Positions 9,443 to 18,550 are shown, counted from the first letter of the stretch. The stretch is 64,000 bases of DNA from JAIQFL01 sp035295745 (GCA_035295745.1 DATGIL010000102.1:62001-126000); one strand, 5' to 3'. The notes: a model not told the origin generated them from the sequence alone. Numbers and translations: made by a program.

Positions 9443-9459
9443 TCCCCTTAAAAGGGGGA
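9443..9459. terminator. Short perfect hairpin between convergent units
   Basis: TCCCCTT and AAGGGGGA arms (7-8 bp) meet around AA, 10 bp past the VapBC remnant and before the end of the oppositely oriented nuclease gene. There is no T-tract, so an intrinsic terminator is only possible. Confidence 0.3.
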
Positions 9460-9514
9460 CGTGGTCAAGGCGGTTCTGAAATGGCGGGAAGAGGGCCCTG
9501 CTGCCCCGGAGCTC

Positions 9515-10444
9515 CTATTTGAGCGCGTCGTTGAGTAGATTGGCGAGCCGCGCTCCCGCCAGTGCCAATTGCTGGTCGGCGAGCTGCGCCGCGGCAGTTT
9601 TGTACGCCGCCGTCAGAGTGTAGGGACCAGAGCCGATCGCGATGGGCGGGTTTTTATAGACCACCGTTTGGGCAAGCTGGGCGCTATCCGCGATCCAGGT
9701 TTTCTCATCCGAGACTTTAGCCTTGGTTGCATCGGCGGCCGGGATTTTCGCGGCCTTCGTTTTGACGGCTGCCACCACACTGCTCGTACCCGGAATGTCG
9801 TCCCAATATCCGTGTAGCTCGCCCGAGCAACTGCTCGCCGTTATACAAATGCTGACGTCGTTGCCGCCTTCGTCGCCATCGGGCTGGGCCTTGTCGAAGC
9901 GCGAGGCCGCGTGGAGCGGCTGGTGCACATCGCCGACGACGTGAATCAGCCAAACCAGGTCGTACGAGCGGATACCCTGGTCGTTTGTTGCGACGGCGAG
10001 AAAGCTCCGAAACAAAGCGATCTGCGTTTGCGCGTTCGGGCTCGCGGGCTGCGCCGCCGGCGTGCCATCGGCTGAAATCGGTGTGTCGTAGAAATGCCAA
10101 TAGCGATGCTGCAGCTTGTCGGTATACCCGATATTGCGCCCGGCCGTGCCTCCGGCCTTGGGATGTTCGCCATCGTTGGAGTAGCCCTTCATGCTCTTAA
10201 TCTTGTCGGGCCATGTGGCCGCTATCAGGAACGCAGTTTCGGCCTGGTCGGCGGCGGCAACGCCGTTGATCCAGTCCGGGTAATTCGGATTTAACTTCAG
10301 CAGCGCGGCGATTTTTGTCTTAACGGCCGGCAGCAGCTTCTGGTATGCGAGTTCCGCGACGATCATATGTCCTTCGGATCCCCACCCGAAGGCAAGACCG
10401 GCGGTCATGAATAGAGACAGGCCGATTCTGACGATTCGTTTCAT
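9515..10444 (-). CDS. S1/P1-type zinc-dependent nuclease, secreted
   Basis: 309 residues from the ATG at 10444, which has a GGGAGA ribosome site; a longer frame to 10486 adds no domain. A signal peptide ends in LAFG, so the mature enzyme would begin WGSEGHMIVAELA, the N-terminal Trp that binds zinc in S1/P1 nucleases. Other zinc-ligand regions are visible: an HRYWHFYDTP stretch, and LVWLIHVVGDVHQPLHAA with its H...D...H pattern, followed by DEGGNDV. The family cleaves single-stranded RNA and DNA and removes 3'-phosphates. Role here is probably extracellular nucleic-acid scavenging. Length is normal for bacterial members. Confidence 0.9.
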   Translation of the reverse strand: MKRIVRIGLSLFMTAGLAFGWGSEGHMIVAELAYQKLLPAVKTKIAALLKLNPNYPDWINGVAAADQAETAFLIAATWPDKIKSMKGYSNDGEHPKAGGTAGRNIGYTDKLQHRYWHFYDTPISADGTPAAQPASPNAQTQIALFRSFLAVATNDQGIRSYDLVWLIHVVGDVHQPLHAASRFDKAQPDGDEGGNDVSICITASSCSGELHGYWDDIPGTSSVVAAVKTKAAKIPAADATKAKVSDEKTWIADSAQLAQTVVYKNPPIAIGSGPYTLTAAYKTAAAQLADQQLALAGARLANLLNDALK

Positions 10445-11259
10445 GCTTTCTCTCCCGTAAACGGCATTGCGAAGTGCAAGTGCCAATTACCACCCGTGGC
10501 TTCGTTGAATCTCAATCTATAGTGCGCGATTGGGGGGGAAAGTGACAGTGGGTGGAGGAGCATGAGTACTAGTGCGGCAATCGACGCGGATTGAATTTCC
10601 CGCTTTTGTCGCAAAACTTAGTACACCGTTTCAGAAATGCAGTCTCGTTTTTTGCCAAGAACACTCCCTCAGACTCAGGTCATGGCTCGTAACCTACTCA
10701 AATTGTCACCGAGTTTTCAGCCGACCCGGAGAGTCTCCACCGCGCGTGCGTGATCCGTCTCGATTGGATTTTTGCCCATCGCAGCGAATTCTCCGAGGAC
10801 CGTGTGACGAACTCGACGTCAGCCATACCCGGCACTTGATGGAACATTGACGCCCAGGGTAATCCGATAGTTCATGGCACAGTGAGCAGTCAGGCTGCGC
10901 ATAAAGGCGACAATGCTCGCCAAAGAATAGAACCAACCGTTAGTTTTGGGGGCATTCAGCCTGGCAAAGACTTTTCCGAGACGAGGTTAAAGGAATCCTT
11001 GGCGCTTTTTGGATGGCTACCAAGTCCACTGCGAAGAGGCATTTCAGCACACTACTCGAAAAGTCTCGACAGAAGTGTCGAGACGGCAAAGAGGAGTCTT
11101 TGCGCCACTTTCGCGAGTGGTAGCGTGCGGAAATGAGAGCGGACCTCCCGCGAGTCCAGATGACGATCACGAGGCGGGGCGGCGCACCGCCGGGATCGCT
11201 TTTTGTTGGTGTCCGTACATTTTCCCTGCACGCTTCGCAGTCTGTATCGTCAACAACTT
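10445..11259. other. Gene-poor interval with repeat remnants
   Basis: About 800 bases with no convincing gene. It contains a worn single copy of the palindromic repeat (10657-10697, ACTCCCTC...TCATGGCTCGTAAC), a 12-bp match (10704-10715, TGTCACCGAGTT) to the 15-bp tandem duplication at 779-808, and a twin-hairpin repeat at 11058-11110. ORFs of 80-150 residues here overlap each other on both strands and have no recognisable domain. Confidence 0.5.
11058..11110 (+). repeat. Twin-hairpin repeat, copy A
   Basis: Two adjacent stem-loops: GTCTCGACA/TGTCGAGAC around GAAG (11063-11084), then GCAAAGA/TCTTTGC around GGAG (11086-11103), followed by GCGCCAC. The layout matches copies at 41832-41885 and 51563-51614 and the inverted copy at 51445-51490. 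It lies about 150 bp upstream of the secretin start. Confidence 0.75.
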
Positions 11260-13692
11260 GTGAAGCATTTCCTCCTGGTGCTCGCACTCGTGGGCGGAGC
11301 CTTGCCGGCGGCCGCCCAACCGAACCAAATCCCTGTGAACGACCAGGATCCGCCTGGGGGACTCCGCAACTTCGATCTCCAAGGCGACAACAAGACACTC
11401 TTCACCGCCGTAACCAAAGCGTTTGGGCTCGAGTGCACTTTCGATTCCGACTACGAAGTCAAGCGGCAATTCGCTTTCCGGTTGGAACAGGTCGATTACC
11501 GCACGGCCTTGCACGCGCTGGAGGCCGCCACCGGCTCCTTCGCCATTCCGCTCTCGGAGAATCGCCTTCTGGTGGTGCAGGATACCCCGGACAAGCGTCG
11601 ATCGTACGAGCCGGACATCGCGGTCACGGTCGAAATCCCGGAAGCCATGACCCCGCAGGAAATGAATGAAGCCGTGAACGCGGTCAAGCAGATCATGACC
11701 GTCGATAAGATGGGTGTGCAGACGCAAGGCAATCGCGTGGTGATCCGAGGTCCCATGTCCAGGGTGGTACCGGCGCAAAGACTCTTCGATTCGCTGATGC
11801 AGCACCACCCTGAGGTGAGCATTGACATGAAGTTGGTTGAAGTGAGCAAGAGCGACATGGTGACCTACGGTCTCAATCTGCCAACGAATGTCGCGATTTC
11901 GAGCCTCACCTCGCTCTCGAACACCACCACAACCTTAGCCGCGATCGCGAAGGGCCCGCTCGGCATGTTCGGGATCGGCATCATGGAAGCGCAACTCGTG
12001 GCGCAAATGGAAAAGTCGAGCGCGCATACCCTGATGGATCTTCAATTGCGGGCTTCAAATCATCAGGCTACGTCGTTTCACTCGGGGAACCGCTATCCCA
12101 TCGTCACGTCGGAGTATGTCGGCGGTCAGGCGACTACCAACACCACCAACACCACCAATACCAATAACAACGGCACCAGCAATAACTCGGGTTCCAGCTC
12201 AACCTCGAATACGCCCACGACCTTCGGCAGTGTTCCTCAGCCTTCGGCGCTGGCGATCGCCGATTTCAACGCCGACGGCTTGCCCGACATTGCCGCCGCA
12301 TCGTCCAGCGGGAACGAAGTTGGTGTAATGCTTGGTCAAAGCGGCGCGACCTTCGCGGACGCGGTGCTGATTCCCGTCGGCACCGCACCGTCGGCCATCG
12401 CCGCGGCTGATCTCAACAGCGATGGCCACATCGACCTGGTAACCGCGAACGCCGGAGCCGGCTCGGTATCGATTCTGCTTGGAAATGGTGACGGCACCTT
12501 TCAGGACGCTGTTCCTCTGAGCGTAGGATCGCGTCCCACGTCGGTGGTGGTTGCCGACCTCAATCAGGACGGAATACCGGACATCGCTACCGCCAATGCG
12601 GGAACCAACGACATCTCTATCCTCTACGGTCAGAAAGACGGCACTTATCAGAGTGCCCAATCGGTGGCGGCTGGATTGGCGCCGAGCGGGCTGATCGCGG
12701 TGGACTTGAACGGCGATAGCCGGCCGGACCTCGTCGTAGTGAACTCGAGCGCGAACACCATCACGGTCTTGCTGGCTAGTGCGGATGGCGGTTTTCTGGC
12801 TCCCACCGCCTATGCTACGGGGCAAGGCCCATCGGCGATTGTCTCGGGCGACCTCAATCGCGATGGCGGCGTCGATCTGGTGGTTACGAATACAACCGAC
12901 GCTACCGTTTCGGTATTCCTGGGCAACGGCCAGGGAGCATTTCAGCAGGGCCTCGTCTTTCCCGCCAACGCCGGACCCACCGCGGCTGTGATCGGCGACT
13001 TCAATCTGGATGGGGCCCTCGACGTGGCAGTGGCCAACACTTCCTCGGGAGCGATATCGCTGCTGCTTGGAATCGCGAACGGCAGCTTCCAGGCGCCCAT
13101 CGCGTTTCAAACTGGCGCGAACCCTTCGTCGCTGGCAGCGGCAGACATCAATAAAGACGGCGTGACGGATATCGTGGCTGCGAACGGGTCTTCGAATGAC
13201 TTCTCGCTTTTGTTGGGCACCAGTACCGGTGCCTTCCACGATTCGGGAGGCAACACCTATACGGCAACCGGCGGAACAAGCTATGCCCCTCCGCCGGCAT
13301 TTACGTACGAAGACCTCGGCCTGGTGGTGAAGGTGACGCCACACGTGAACGCCTCCGAAGAAGTCGCGCTCGATCTGGATGCCGAGTTTAAAGTGCTCAC
13401 CGGCCAATCGGCACTAGGCATGCCCGTGATCGCCAACCGGAAGCTTGCAACTAAGGTCTCGGTACCCGCCGGGGAATGGGTTGTCGTGGGTGGGTTGCTT
13501 ACGCGCTCGGACGCACTATCGATCTCAGGTCTTCCCATATTGACACCGGTGCTGGGTCATCGGCAGACGAACGATGAGGACGAGCAGGTCCTGCTTCTGA
13601 TCAAGGCGAACCTGTTAAGCTTGGGCCCGAACCGGTTGGAGACCACGCCGATTGGGCTCGGCAGCGAAACCAGGCCCCGCATTCCCTATTGA
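11260..13692 (+). CDS. Secretin-family outer-membrane protein with inserted seven-bladed FG-GAP propeller
   Basis: About 810 residues from the GTG at 11260, which gives a signal peptide (MKHFLLVLALVGGALPAAAQ); the longer frame from 11203 is less likely. The N-terminal ~190 residues look like the N0/N1 ring domains of type II/IV-pilus secretins. A secretin core begins near SLMQHHPEVSIDMKLVEV. After the strand SGNRYPIVTSEY there is an Asn/Thr/Ser-rich linker, then seven FG-GAP/VCBS blades, each with a DxNxDG-type calcium loop (DFNADGLPD, DLNSDGHID, DLNQDGIPD, DLNGDSRPD, DLNRDGGVD, DFNLDGALD, DINKDGVTD; about 12230-13250). The secretin core then resumes with YEDLGLVVKVTPHV and VPAGEWVVVGGLLT. 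Secretins form gated outer-membrane channels. The neighbours give no secretion operon. Confidence 0.82.
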   Translation: MKHFLLVLALVGGALPAAAQPNQIPVNDQDPPGGLRNFDLQGDNKTLFTAVTKAFGLECTFDSDYEVKRQFAFRLEQVDYRTALHALEAATGSFAIPLSENRLLVVQDTPDKRRSYEPDIAVTVEIPEAMTPQEMNEAVNAVKQIMTVDKMGVQTQGNRVVIRGPMSRVVPAQRLFDSLMQHHPEVSIDMKLVEVSKSDMVTYGLNLPTNVAISSLTSLSNTTTTLAAIAKGPLGMFGIGIMEAQLVAQMEKSSAHTLMDLQLRASNHQATSFHSGNRYPIVTSEYVGGQATTNTTNTTNTNNNGTSNNSGSSSTSNTPTTFGSVPQPSALAIADFNADGLPDIAAASSSGNEVGVMLGQSGATFADAVLIPVGTAPSAIAAADLNSDGHIDLVTANAGAGSVSILLGNGDGTFQDAVPLSVGSRPTSVVVADLNQDGIPDIATANAGTNDISILYGQKDGTYQSAQSVAAGLAPSGLIAVDLNGDSRPDLVVVNSSANTITVLLASADGGFLAPTAYATGQGPSAIVSGDLNRDGGVDLVVTNTTDATVSVFLGNGQGAFQQGLVFPANAGPTAAVIGDFNLDGALDVAVANTSSGAISLLLGIANGSFQAPIAFQTGANPSSLAAADINKDGVTDIVAANGSSNDFSLLLGTSTGAFHDSGGNTYTATGGTSYAPPPAFTYEDLGLVVKVTPHVNASEEVALDLDAEFKVLTGQSALGMPVIANRKLATKVSVPAGEWVVVGGLLTRSDALSISGLPILTPVLGHRQTNDEDEQVLLLIKANLLSLGPNRLETTPIGLGSETRPRIPY

Positions 13693-13716
13693 CGCCAGCC
13701 GGCCCCCGCCGGCGTC
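13691..13716 (+). terminator. GC-rich hairpin after the secretin gene
   Basis: GACGCC-GCCGGC and GCCGGCGTC arms around CCCC form a strong stem in the 44 bases between the secretin stop and the next ATG. No T-tract follows, so it may attenuate or stabilise mRNA ends rather than terminate. Confidence 0.35.
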
Positions 13717-13736
13717 GCCTGCCTGCCGATATACTG

Positions 13737-14906
13737 ATGCGCATGCGACTTGCCGTCCTGTTTCTGGTTCTGGCTGCGTGCATTTCGGGTGCGCCGCAAT
13801 ACTCGGGCGAATTGATCTTCCCGCTCGAGAAATGGCACAACCACTCTTCTTCGATTGTCGAACTGCCCAATGGCGACCTGCTGGTGTGCTGGTTTCACGG
13901 CTCCGGCGAGCGCACCGCGGACGACGTTCTGATCAACGCCGCGCGCTGGAACCACGCCTCCGGCAAATGGTCCGCCCCATTCGTCCTGGCCGACACGCCC
14001 GGCTTTCCGGAAACCAATCCGGTGCTGTTCCTCGATTCCCGGCAGCGGCTCTTTTTTCTGTGGCCGCTGATCATTGCGCACCAGTGGGAAACGGCGCTCA
14101 TGAAGTATCGGATCTCCACTGACTATCAGCAGCCTTCGGGTCCGCCGCGATGGGAATTCCAAGACAACATCGTGCTCATCCCGAAGAATATCGCGGCGAA
14201 GACAAAAGAATATGCGGGCCAGGCCGCGGCTGGAACCGGGCCCAACGCAGAACGCGCGCAGAAGTTGATTGCGCATGCCGAGGACGAGTATTTCTCGCGC
14301 ATGGGCTGGTTCACGCGCACCCACCCGCTGGAGTTGCCATCGGGCCGCATCCTGGTGCCGATGTATTCGGACGGCTATTCATTCGGCATCATGGCCATCA
14401 GCGACGACCACGGGTACACCTGGAACGCAAGTGAGCCGATCGTGGGAGCGGGCTGCATTCAACCTTCCGTGGTCCTGAAGAAGGATGGCAGCCTGGTCGC
14501 CTATCTGCGCGATAACGGACCTCCGCCCAAGCGCGCGCATATCAGCTTCTCCCACGATGACGGCGTGACGTGGACGCCGGCGCGCGACACGGATATTCCG
14601 AATCCCGGCACCAGCCTCGAGAATATTCGCCTCCGCGACGGCAACTGGATCATGGTCTACAACGACATCGAACGGGGCCGCTTCTCACTGGTGGCAGCCC
14701 TATCTGACGACGAGGGCGCCACATGGAAATGGAAGCGCCATCTGGATGGCCGCCCTTCGCAGGAGAGCTCGAATCAGTATCACTACCCCTCGGTGATTCA
14801 GGCGAAGGATGGCGCCATCCATGTGACGTACAGCTACTTCGTGCCGGAAGGCAAGTCCATCAAGCACGTGCGCTTCAGCGAGGAGTGGGTGAAGGCGGGG
14901 GACTGA
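13737..14906 (+). CDS. Sialidase-like (BNR/Asp-box) lipoprotein
   Basis: 389 residues from the ATG at 13737; the signal sequence ends in LVLAAC, a lipobox, so lipidation at the cysteine is likely. Asp-box motifs (SxDxGxTW type) are visible as SDDHGYTWNASEP, SHDDGVTWTPA and SDDEGATWKW, the signature of the six-bladed sialidase propeller. The family includes exo-sialidases and related glycan-binding or hydrolysing enzymes; whether the arginine triad is intact cannot be decided by eye. Its 3' end overlaps the convergent pyrophosphatase gene by 32 bases. A role in glycan breakdown is inferred. Confidence 0.78.
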   Translation: MRMRLAVLFLVLAACISGAPQYSGELIFPLEKWHNHSSSIVELPNGDLLVCWFHGSGERTADDVLINAARWNHASGKWSAPFVLADTPGFPETNPVLFLDSRQRLFFLWPLIIAHQWETALMKYRISTDYQQPSGPPRWEFQDNIVLIPKNIAAKTKEYAGQAAAGTGPNAERAQKLIAHAEDEYFSRMGWFTRTHPLELPSGRILVPMYSDGYSFGIMAISDDHGYTWNASEPIVGAGCIQPSVVLKKDGSLVAYLRDNGPPPKRAHISFSHDDGVTWTPARDTDIPNPGTSLENIRLRDGNWIMVYNDIERGRFSLVAALSDDEGATWKWKRHLDGRPSQESSNQYHYPSVIQAKDGAIHVTYSYFVPEGKSIKHVRFSEEWVKAGD

Positions 14907-15438
14907 CCGGTTTGGGTTCGTCCTTTTGCAGGTAACGCCGGCGACACTGGCGGATGGTGTCGTATGCCTCGGCTGCTCCTCGCCAGCCTCGCATTTCCGT
15001 GCGTTTCTCCTCCAGCTCCTTGTAGATCGCGAAGAAGTGCTCCACCTCGCGCAGATTGTGTGGGAAGACATCGCTGATGGTCTGAATCTGGTCGAATCGC
15101 GGGTTGCGATTGGGGACTGCGAGCACCTTTTGGTCGGGCTCGTTCTGGTCCACCATCTCGAGCATGCCGACGGGGCGCACCGCAATCAGGACGCCGGGAA
15201 AGCTCGGTTCATCTACCAGAACTAACACGTCGAGCGGATCGCCATCTTCGGCCAGGGTGCCCGGGATAAAGCCGTAATCGCCGGGGTAATGCATCGGGGA
15301 ATAGAGCGCCCGATCGAGACGGAAGACGCCAAGGCTCCCGTCATACTCATATTTATTGCTGGAGTTTTTGGGTATCTCCACGATCATCCGAACGATTTCG
15401 GGGCAGTCCCGGCCGGGGTCGAGGTCGTACAGTCGCAT
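14875..15438 (-). CDS. ppa: Inorganic pyrophosphatase (family I)
   Basis: 187 residues from the ATG at 15438 (MRLYDLDPGRDCPEI); the longer frame to 15552 runs into the divergent neighbour. The family I signature is clear: KYEYDGSLGVFRLDR, YPGDYGFIPGTLAEDGDPLD and VLVL, with the three aspartates that bind magnesium. It hydrolyses pyrophosphate to two phosphates and is cytosolic. The C-terminus is Pro-rich (KPVSPPPSPTPR) and overlaps the end of the sialidase gene. A divergent promoter with the site-2 protease gene is likely in 15439-15554. Confidence 0.93.
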   Translation of the reverse strand: MRLYDLDPGRDCPEIVRMIVEIPKNSSNKYEYDGSLGVFRLDRALYSPMHYPGDYGFIPGTLAEDGDPLDVLVLVDEPSFPGVLIAVRPVGMLEMVDQNEPDQKVLAVPNRNPRFDQIQTISDVFPHNLREVEHFFAIYKELEEKRTEMRGWRGAAEAYDTIRQCRRRYLQKDEPKPVSPPPSPTPR

Positions 15439-15476
15439 GGTCACTTTGCCATCGTAGCAACCGGGCGAAGTGGGCG

Positions 15477-16679
15477 ATGATGGAGTCATGGCCAGGTGAT
15501 TGCTGGTCCAGGCCCCGGGGAATCCTACGCGTGCGGAGGCGCATCGAATCACAAGTGCCGAACGACGAAAAATCCCGGCAGAGCTTCATCTCGGGGAGTG
15601 TGGGAATCGCCACCGTATTCGGCGTTCCAGTACGACTGCACTTCACGTTCATCCTGCTCCTGGTCTTCCTGGTGTTCATCGGAGTAGGCGGGCAGCAATC
15701 CGGCGCAACCACGGCTCTCTATGTGATCGCGCTGTTTGCTTCGGTACTGCTGCATGAATTGGGTCACACGCTGGTGGCCCGCCATTATGGCATCCGCACG
15801 GTGGAGATCGTGATGTTCCCGATCGGTGGTGTGTCGCGCCCGGAGCGCCAGCCGAAAGCACGCGAGGAGGTGTGGATCGCGCTCGCCGGACCCACCGTCA
15901 ATCTGCTGATCGCCGTCGCCTTGCTGGGGTGGATGGCAGCGCGGCACGGATTCGTCGCGATCGAGCAACTGCGCGAGCCCACCGACGCGAACCTTGCGGA
16001 GCGCATCGCATTGGGCAACCTGATGTTGTGGCTGTTCAACCTGCTGCCCGCATATCCCATGGACGGGGGCCGCATCCTGCGCTCGATTCTGGCGCTGCGC
16101 AAACCTGAGGAAGAGGCCACTCGAATTGCCGCTGCCGCGGGACAGGCGCTGGCAGTGTTCCTCGGGTTCGCGGGAATGCTCTCCGGAAATTACCTGCTGG
16201 TGTTCGTCGCGCTCTTCGTGTACCTGGGGGCATCGCAGGAGGGCGCCACGGCCCGCGGGAGAATTCTCGCCGCCGGCTTTCCGGTGCGCGCGGCGATGAT
16301 CACCGACTTTCGGACGCTGCAGCACGGCGAGACCATCCGCGACGCGGGCAACCTGCTGCTGGCCACCTCGCAACACGATTTTCCGGTCTTGCACGGCGAA
16401 AGTGTCATCGGCCTGCTGACACGCTCCGCGCTGGTTCGGGCCATGTTGAACGCAGGTCCGGATGGATACGTCTCCGGCGCTATGGATCGCGAGTTCACGC
16501 GCGTGCTGCCCGATTTGCCGCTTGCCGATGCGCTCCCACTCCTCTCGGGTACCGGCGCCTGCGCTTTGGTTATGGATAGCGACGATCAACTGAAGGGGAT
16601 GCTGACCTCCGAGCACCTCTCCGAGTTCATTCTGCTGCGGCAGGCCAGCCTGGTGCAGGCGAAGGGGCATCCGCAATGA
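15477..16679 (+). CDS. Site-2 protease (M50) with C-terminal CBS domain
   Basis: Up to 400 residues. The first ~26 residues (Trp/Cys/Arg-rich) look unlike coding sequence, so a GTG at 15555 (374 residues) may be the true start. The zinc motif HELGH sits in LLHELGHTLVARHYGI, and the third ligand in NLLPAYPMDGGRILRS, within a multi-pass membrane domain of the SREBP cleavage (S2P) family. Residues ~280-390 form a CBS-type regulatory region (VRAAMITDFRTLQHGETIRD, FPVLHGESVIGLLTRS). The enzyme cleaves membrane-embedded substrates. Its stop overlaps the NDH-2 start (ATGA), so the two are translationally coupled. Confidence 0.9.
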   Translation: MMESWPGDCWSRPRGILRVRRRIESQVPNDEKSRQSFISGSVGIATVFGVPVRLHFTFILLLVFLVFIGVGGQQSGATTALYVIALFASVLLHELGHTLVARHYGIRTVEIVMFPIGGVSRPERQPKAREEVWIALAGPTVNLLIAVALLGWMAARHGFVAIEQLREPTDANLAERIALGNLMLWLFNLLPAYPMDGGRILRSILALRKPEEEATRIAAAAGQALAVFLGFAGMLSGNYLLVFVALFVYLGASQEGATARGRILAAGFPVRAAMITDFRTLQHGETIRDAGNLLLATSQHDFPVLHGESVIGLLTRSALVRAMLNAGPDGYVSGAMDREFTRVLPDLPLADALPLLSGTGACALVMDSDDQLKGMLTSEHLSEFILLRQASLVQAKGHPQ

Positions 16680-17947
16680 GCACGCCACACCGGGTAGTCA
16701 TCGTCGGCGGCGGCTTCGGAGGCCTTTACGCCGCGAAATCGCTTGGCAAAGCGCCGATTTCCTTGACGCTGATCGATCGGCGCAATTTTCATCTCTTCCA
16801 GCCGCTGCTCTACCAGGTGGCGACCGGCGCGCTCTCGCCGGGTGAAATCGCTTCGCCACTGCGGCACGTTCTGCAGAAGCACCGCAATACCGAAGTCGTG
16901 CTGGGCGAAGTGATGGACCTTGATGTGGAGCAGCGCCGTGTGATCATGCGCGACGGCGAAGTGCCCTATGACGACCTGATCGTGGCCACCGGTGCGACCC
17001 ACCACTACTTCGGCAACGATCAGTGGGCGGCGCTGGCGCCCGGCCTCAAGAGCATCGAAGATGCCACCGCCATTCGGCGACGGGTGTTGCTGGCGTTCGA
17101 GGAGGCGGAGCGAGAGACCGACCCAGTGAAACGGCATGAGTGGCTGCAATTCGTGATTGTGGGTGGCGGACCGACGGGCGTCGAACTGGCCGGAGCGCTC
17201 GGTGAGATCGCCAACGACACGCTTCGCAACGACTTTCGCCACATCCACACCCCCGATGCGAGGATCGTGCTGATCGAGGGTGCGAATCACATGCTACCGG
17301 CCTTCCCGCCAGATCTTTCCGATAAGGCGGCGAAGCAACTCATCGCACTCGGCGTGAAGCCGCTTACCGGGGCATTGGTCACGAAGATCGACGAAGGCGG
17401 CGTGACTTACAAGATCGGCGATAAAGAACAACACATTCCCGCTCGCACCGTACTGTGGGCGGCGGGGGTCCGCGCGTCCAGCCTGGGCAAGGTGCTGGCG
17501 CAGCGCGCGGGAGCCACACTCGACAAAGCGGGACGCGTGTTCGTCGAACCCGACCTGAGCGTGAAGGGGCATCCCGAGATCCACGTGATCGGCGACCTCG
17601 CGGTCTTCTTGCACCAGGGTGGGAAACCGCTGCCGGGCGTGGCCCCGGCAGCCATGCAACAGGGCCGCTACGTCGCGCGCCTCATCGAGAAGAAGCTTCG
17701 TGGGCGGAGCATGCCGCCTTTCCACTACTTCAACAAGGGAAATCTGGCGACCATCGGGCGCAACAAGGCGGTTGCCGATTTCGGGAAGCTCCGCATTTCC
17801 GGGTTCCTGGCGTGGTTCCTCTGGGTGTTTGTGCACCTGATGTATCTCGTGGAGTTCGAGAATCGGCTGCTTGTCTTGGTGGAGTGGGTATACAACTACA
17901 TCACGCGCAATCGCGGCGCCCGCCTGATCACCAACGACAAGAAGTAG
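16676..17947 (+). CDS. ndh: Type II NADH dehydrogenase (NDH-2)
   Basis: 423 residues. It has an N-terminal FAD-binding GxGxxG (VVIVGGGFGGLYAAKSL), a second dinucleotide fold for NAD(H) (VIVGGGPTGVELAGAL), and the FAD-contacting GDLAVF region near the end of the second half. The C-terminal segment (FLWVFVHLMYLVEFENRLLV) is an amphipathic membrane anchor. The enzyme oxidises NADH and reduces quinone without pumping protons. It overlaps the upstream protease gene by 4 bases, an arrangement that suggests co-expression. Confidence 0.93.
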   Translation: MSTPHRVVIVGGGFGGLYAAKSLGKAPISLTLIDRRNFHLFQPLLYQVATGALSPGEIASPLRHVLQKHRNTEVVLGEVMDLDVEQRRVIMRDGEVPYDDLIVATGATHHYFGNDQWAALAPGLKSIEDATAIRRRVLLAFEEAERETDPVKRHEWLQFVIVGGGPTGVELAGALGEIANDTLRNDFRHIHTPDARIVLIEGANHMLPAFPPDLSDKAAKQLIALGVKPLTGALVTKIDEGGVTYKIGDKEQHIPARTVLWAAGVRASSLGKVLAQRAGATLDKAGRVFVEPDLSVKGHPEIHVIGDLAVFLHQGGKPLPGVAPAAMQQGRYVARLIEKKLRGRSMPPFHYFNKGNLATIGRNKAVADFGKLRISGFLAWFLWVFVHLMYLVEFENRLLVLVEWVYNYITRNRGARLITNDKK

Positions 17948-17990
17948 ATTTCAGCGCGACCGCGTTCGGGCGCCGGCCAATCACTTGGGC

Positions 17991-18353
17991 TTATGCAACG
18001 CAATCCTCGAGGGTGATGGGTTTATCTTGAGATATGGCCCACACCGCTAATTCGGTCCGGTTGGATACGCCGATCTTCCGAAAAATGCGATTCAGGTACT
18101 CTTTGATGGTGCCTTCCGTAAGGTGAAGCTCGAATGCGATCTGCTTATTGGCCTTGGCCCTACAAACGAGGGTCACAACTTGCTTTTCACGGAAGCTGAG
18201 GCTTTTATTGATCGAGGTCGCTTTTGGCCGGTCCGCACAGTCTGAGCAGATTCTGTTGGAGCCAGGACTCTCGAATTCCTTTCCGCATCGAAAGCAGTTC
18301 CGCAGGTTAGAGAATGGTTTGAATTCGACAATCGGCATGTGAATGTTTATCAC
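17991..18353 (-). CDS. LuxR-type regulator with N-terminal zinc ribbon
   Basis: 120 residues. The N-terminal third has CFRCGKEF and ICSDCAD, a four-cysteine zinc-ribbon pattern. The C-terminal two thirds form a LuxR/NarL helix-turn-helix (LSFREKQVVTLVCRAKANKQ ... LHLTEGTIKEYLNRIFRKIG). No receiver or autoinducer domain is present. DNA binding is expected; the ribbon could sense metal or redox state or mediate dimerisation. Start may be ATG 18353 or 18338. It is convergent with the ndh gene. GGGG runs at exact 22-bp spacing lie just upstream and could be its operator. Confidence 0.8.
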   Translation of the reverse strand: MINIHMPIVEFKPFSNLRNCFRCGKEFESPGSNRICSDCADRPKATSINKSLSFREKQVVTLVCRAKANKQIAFELHLTEGTIKEYLNRIFRKIGVSNRTELAVWAISQDKPITLEDCVA

Positions 18354-18389
18354 TTTGTATTGATTATTTCCATCTCACACCAATTTGTT

Positions 18390-18455
18390 TGTTAATGCTA
18401 ACTAACTCCCCACATTATCCGGGACATCCCCCCACAAGATGTCGAGAATACCCCC
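18390..18455 (-). promoter_or_regulatory. Three G-tract iterons at 22-bp spacing upstream of the zinc-ribbon LuxR gene
   Basis: On the minus strand, runs of G start at 18455, 18433 and 18411, exactly 22 bp apart. The first two units end in TTGT and ATGT. Spacing of about two helical turns is typical of cooperative regulator binding. The gene start is 18353. No binding protein is identified. Confidence 0.35.
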
Positions 18456-18550
18456 ATTTGTAGTTGTTCCGGGTCCGAATCTCGGCTGTCGGCCCGCCCC
18501 GCAGGGATTATCGTCGTGCTTTTCAGTCGGGCGGCACCTCACCGCGTACA

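Noticed and set aside
10572..10850. 92-residue frame upstream of the secretin
   Set aside because: It includes a worn palindromic repeat, has no ribosome site and shows no domain.
12199..13407. 402-residue antisense frame over the FG-GAP blades
   Set aside because: It has no domain and only mirrors the repeat structure of the secretin gene.
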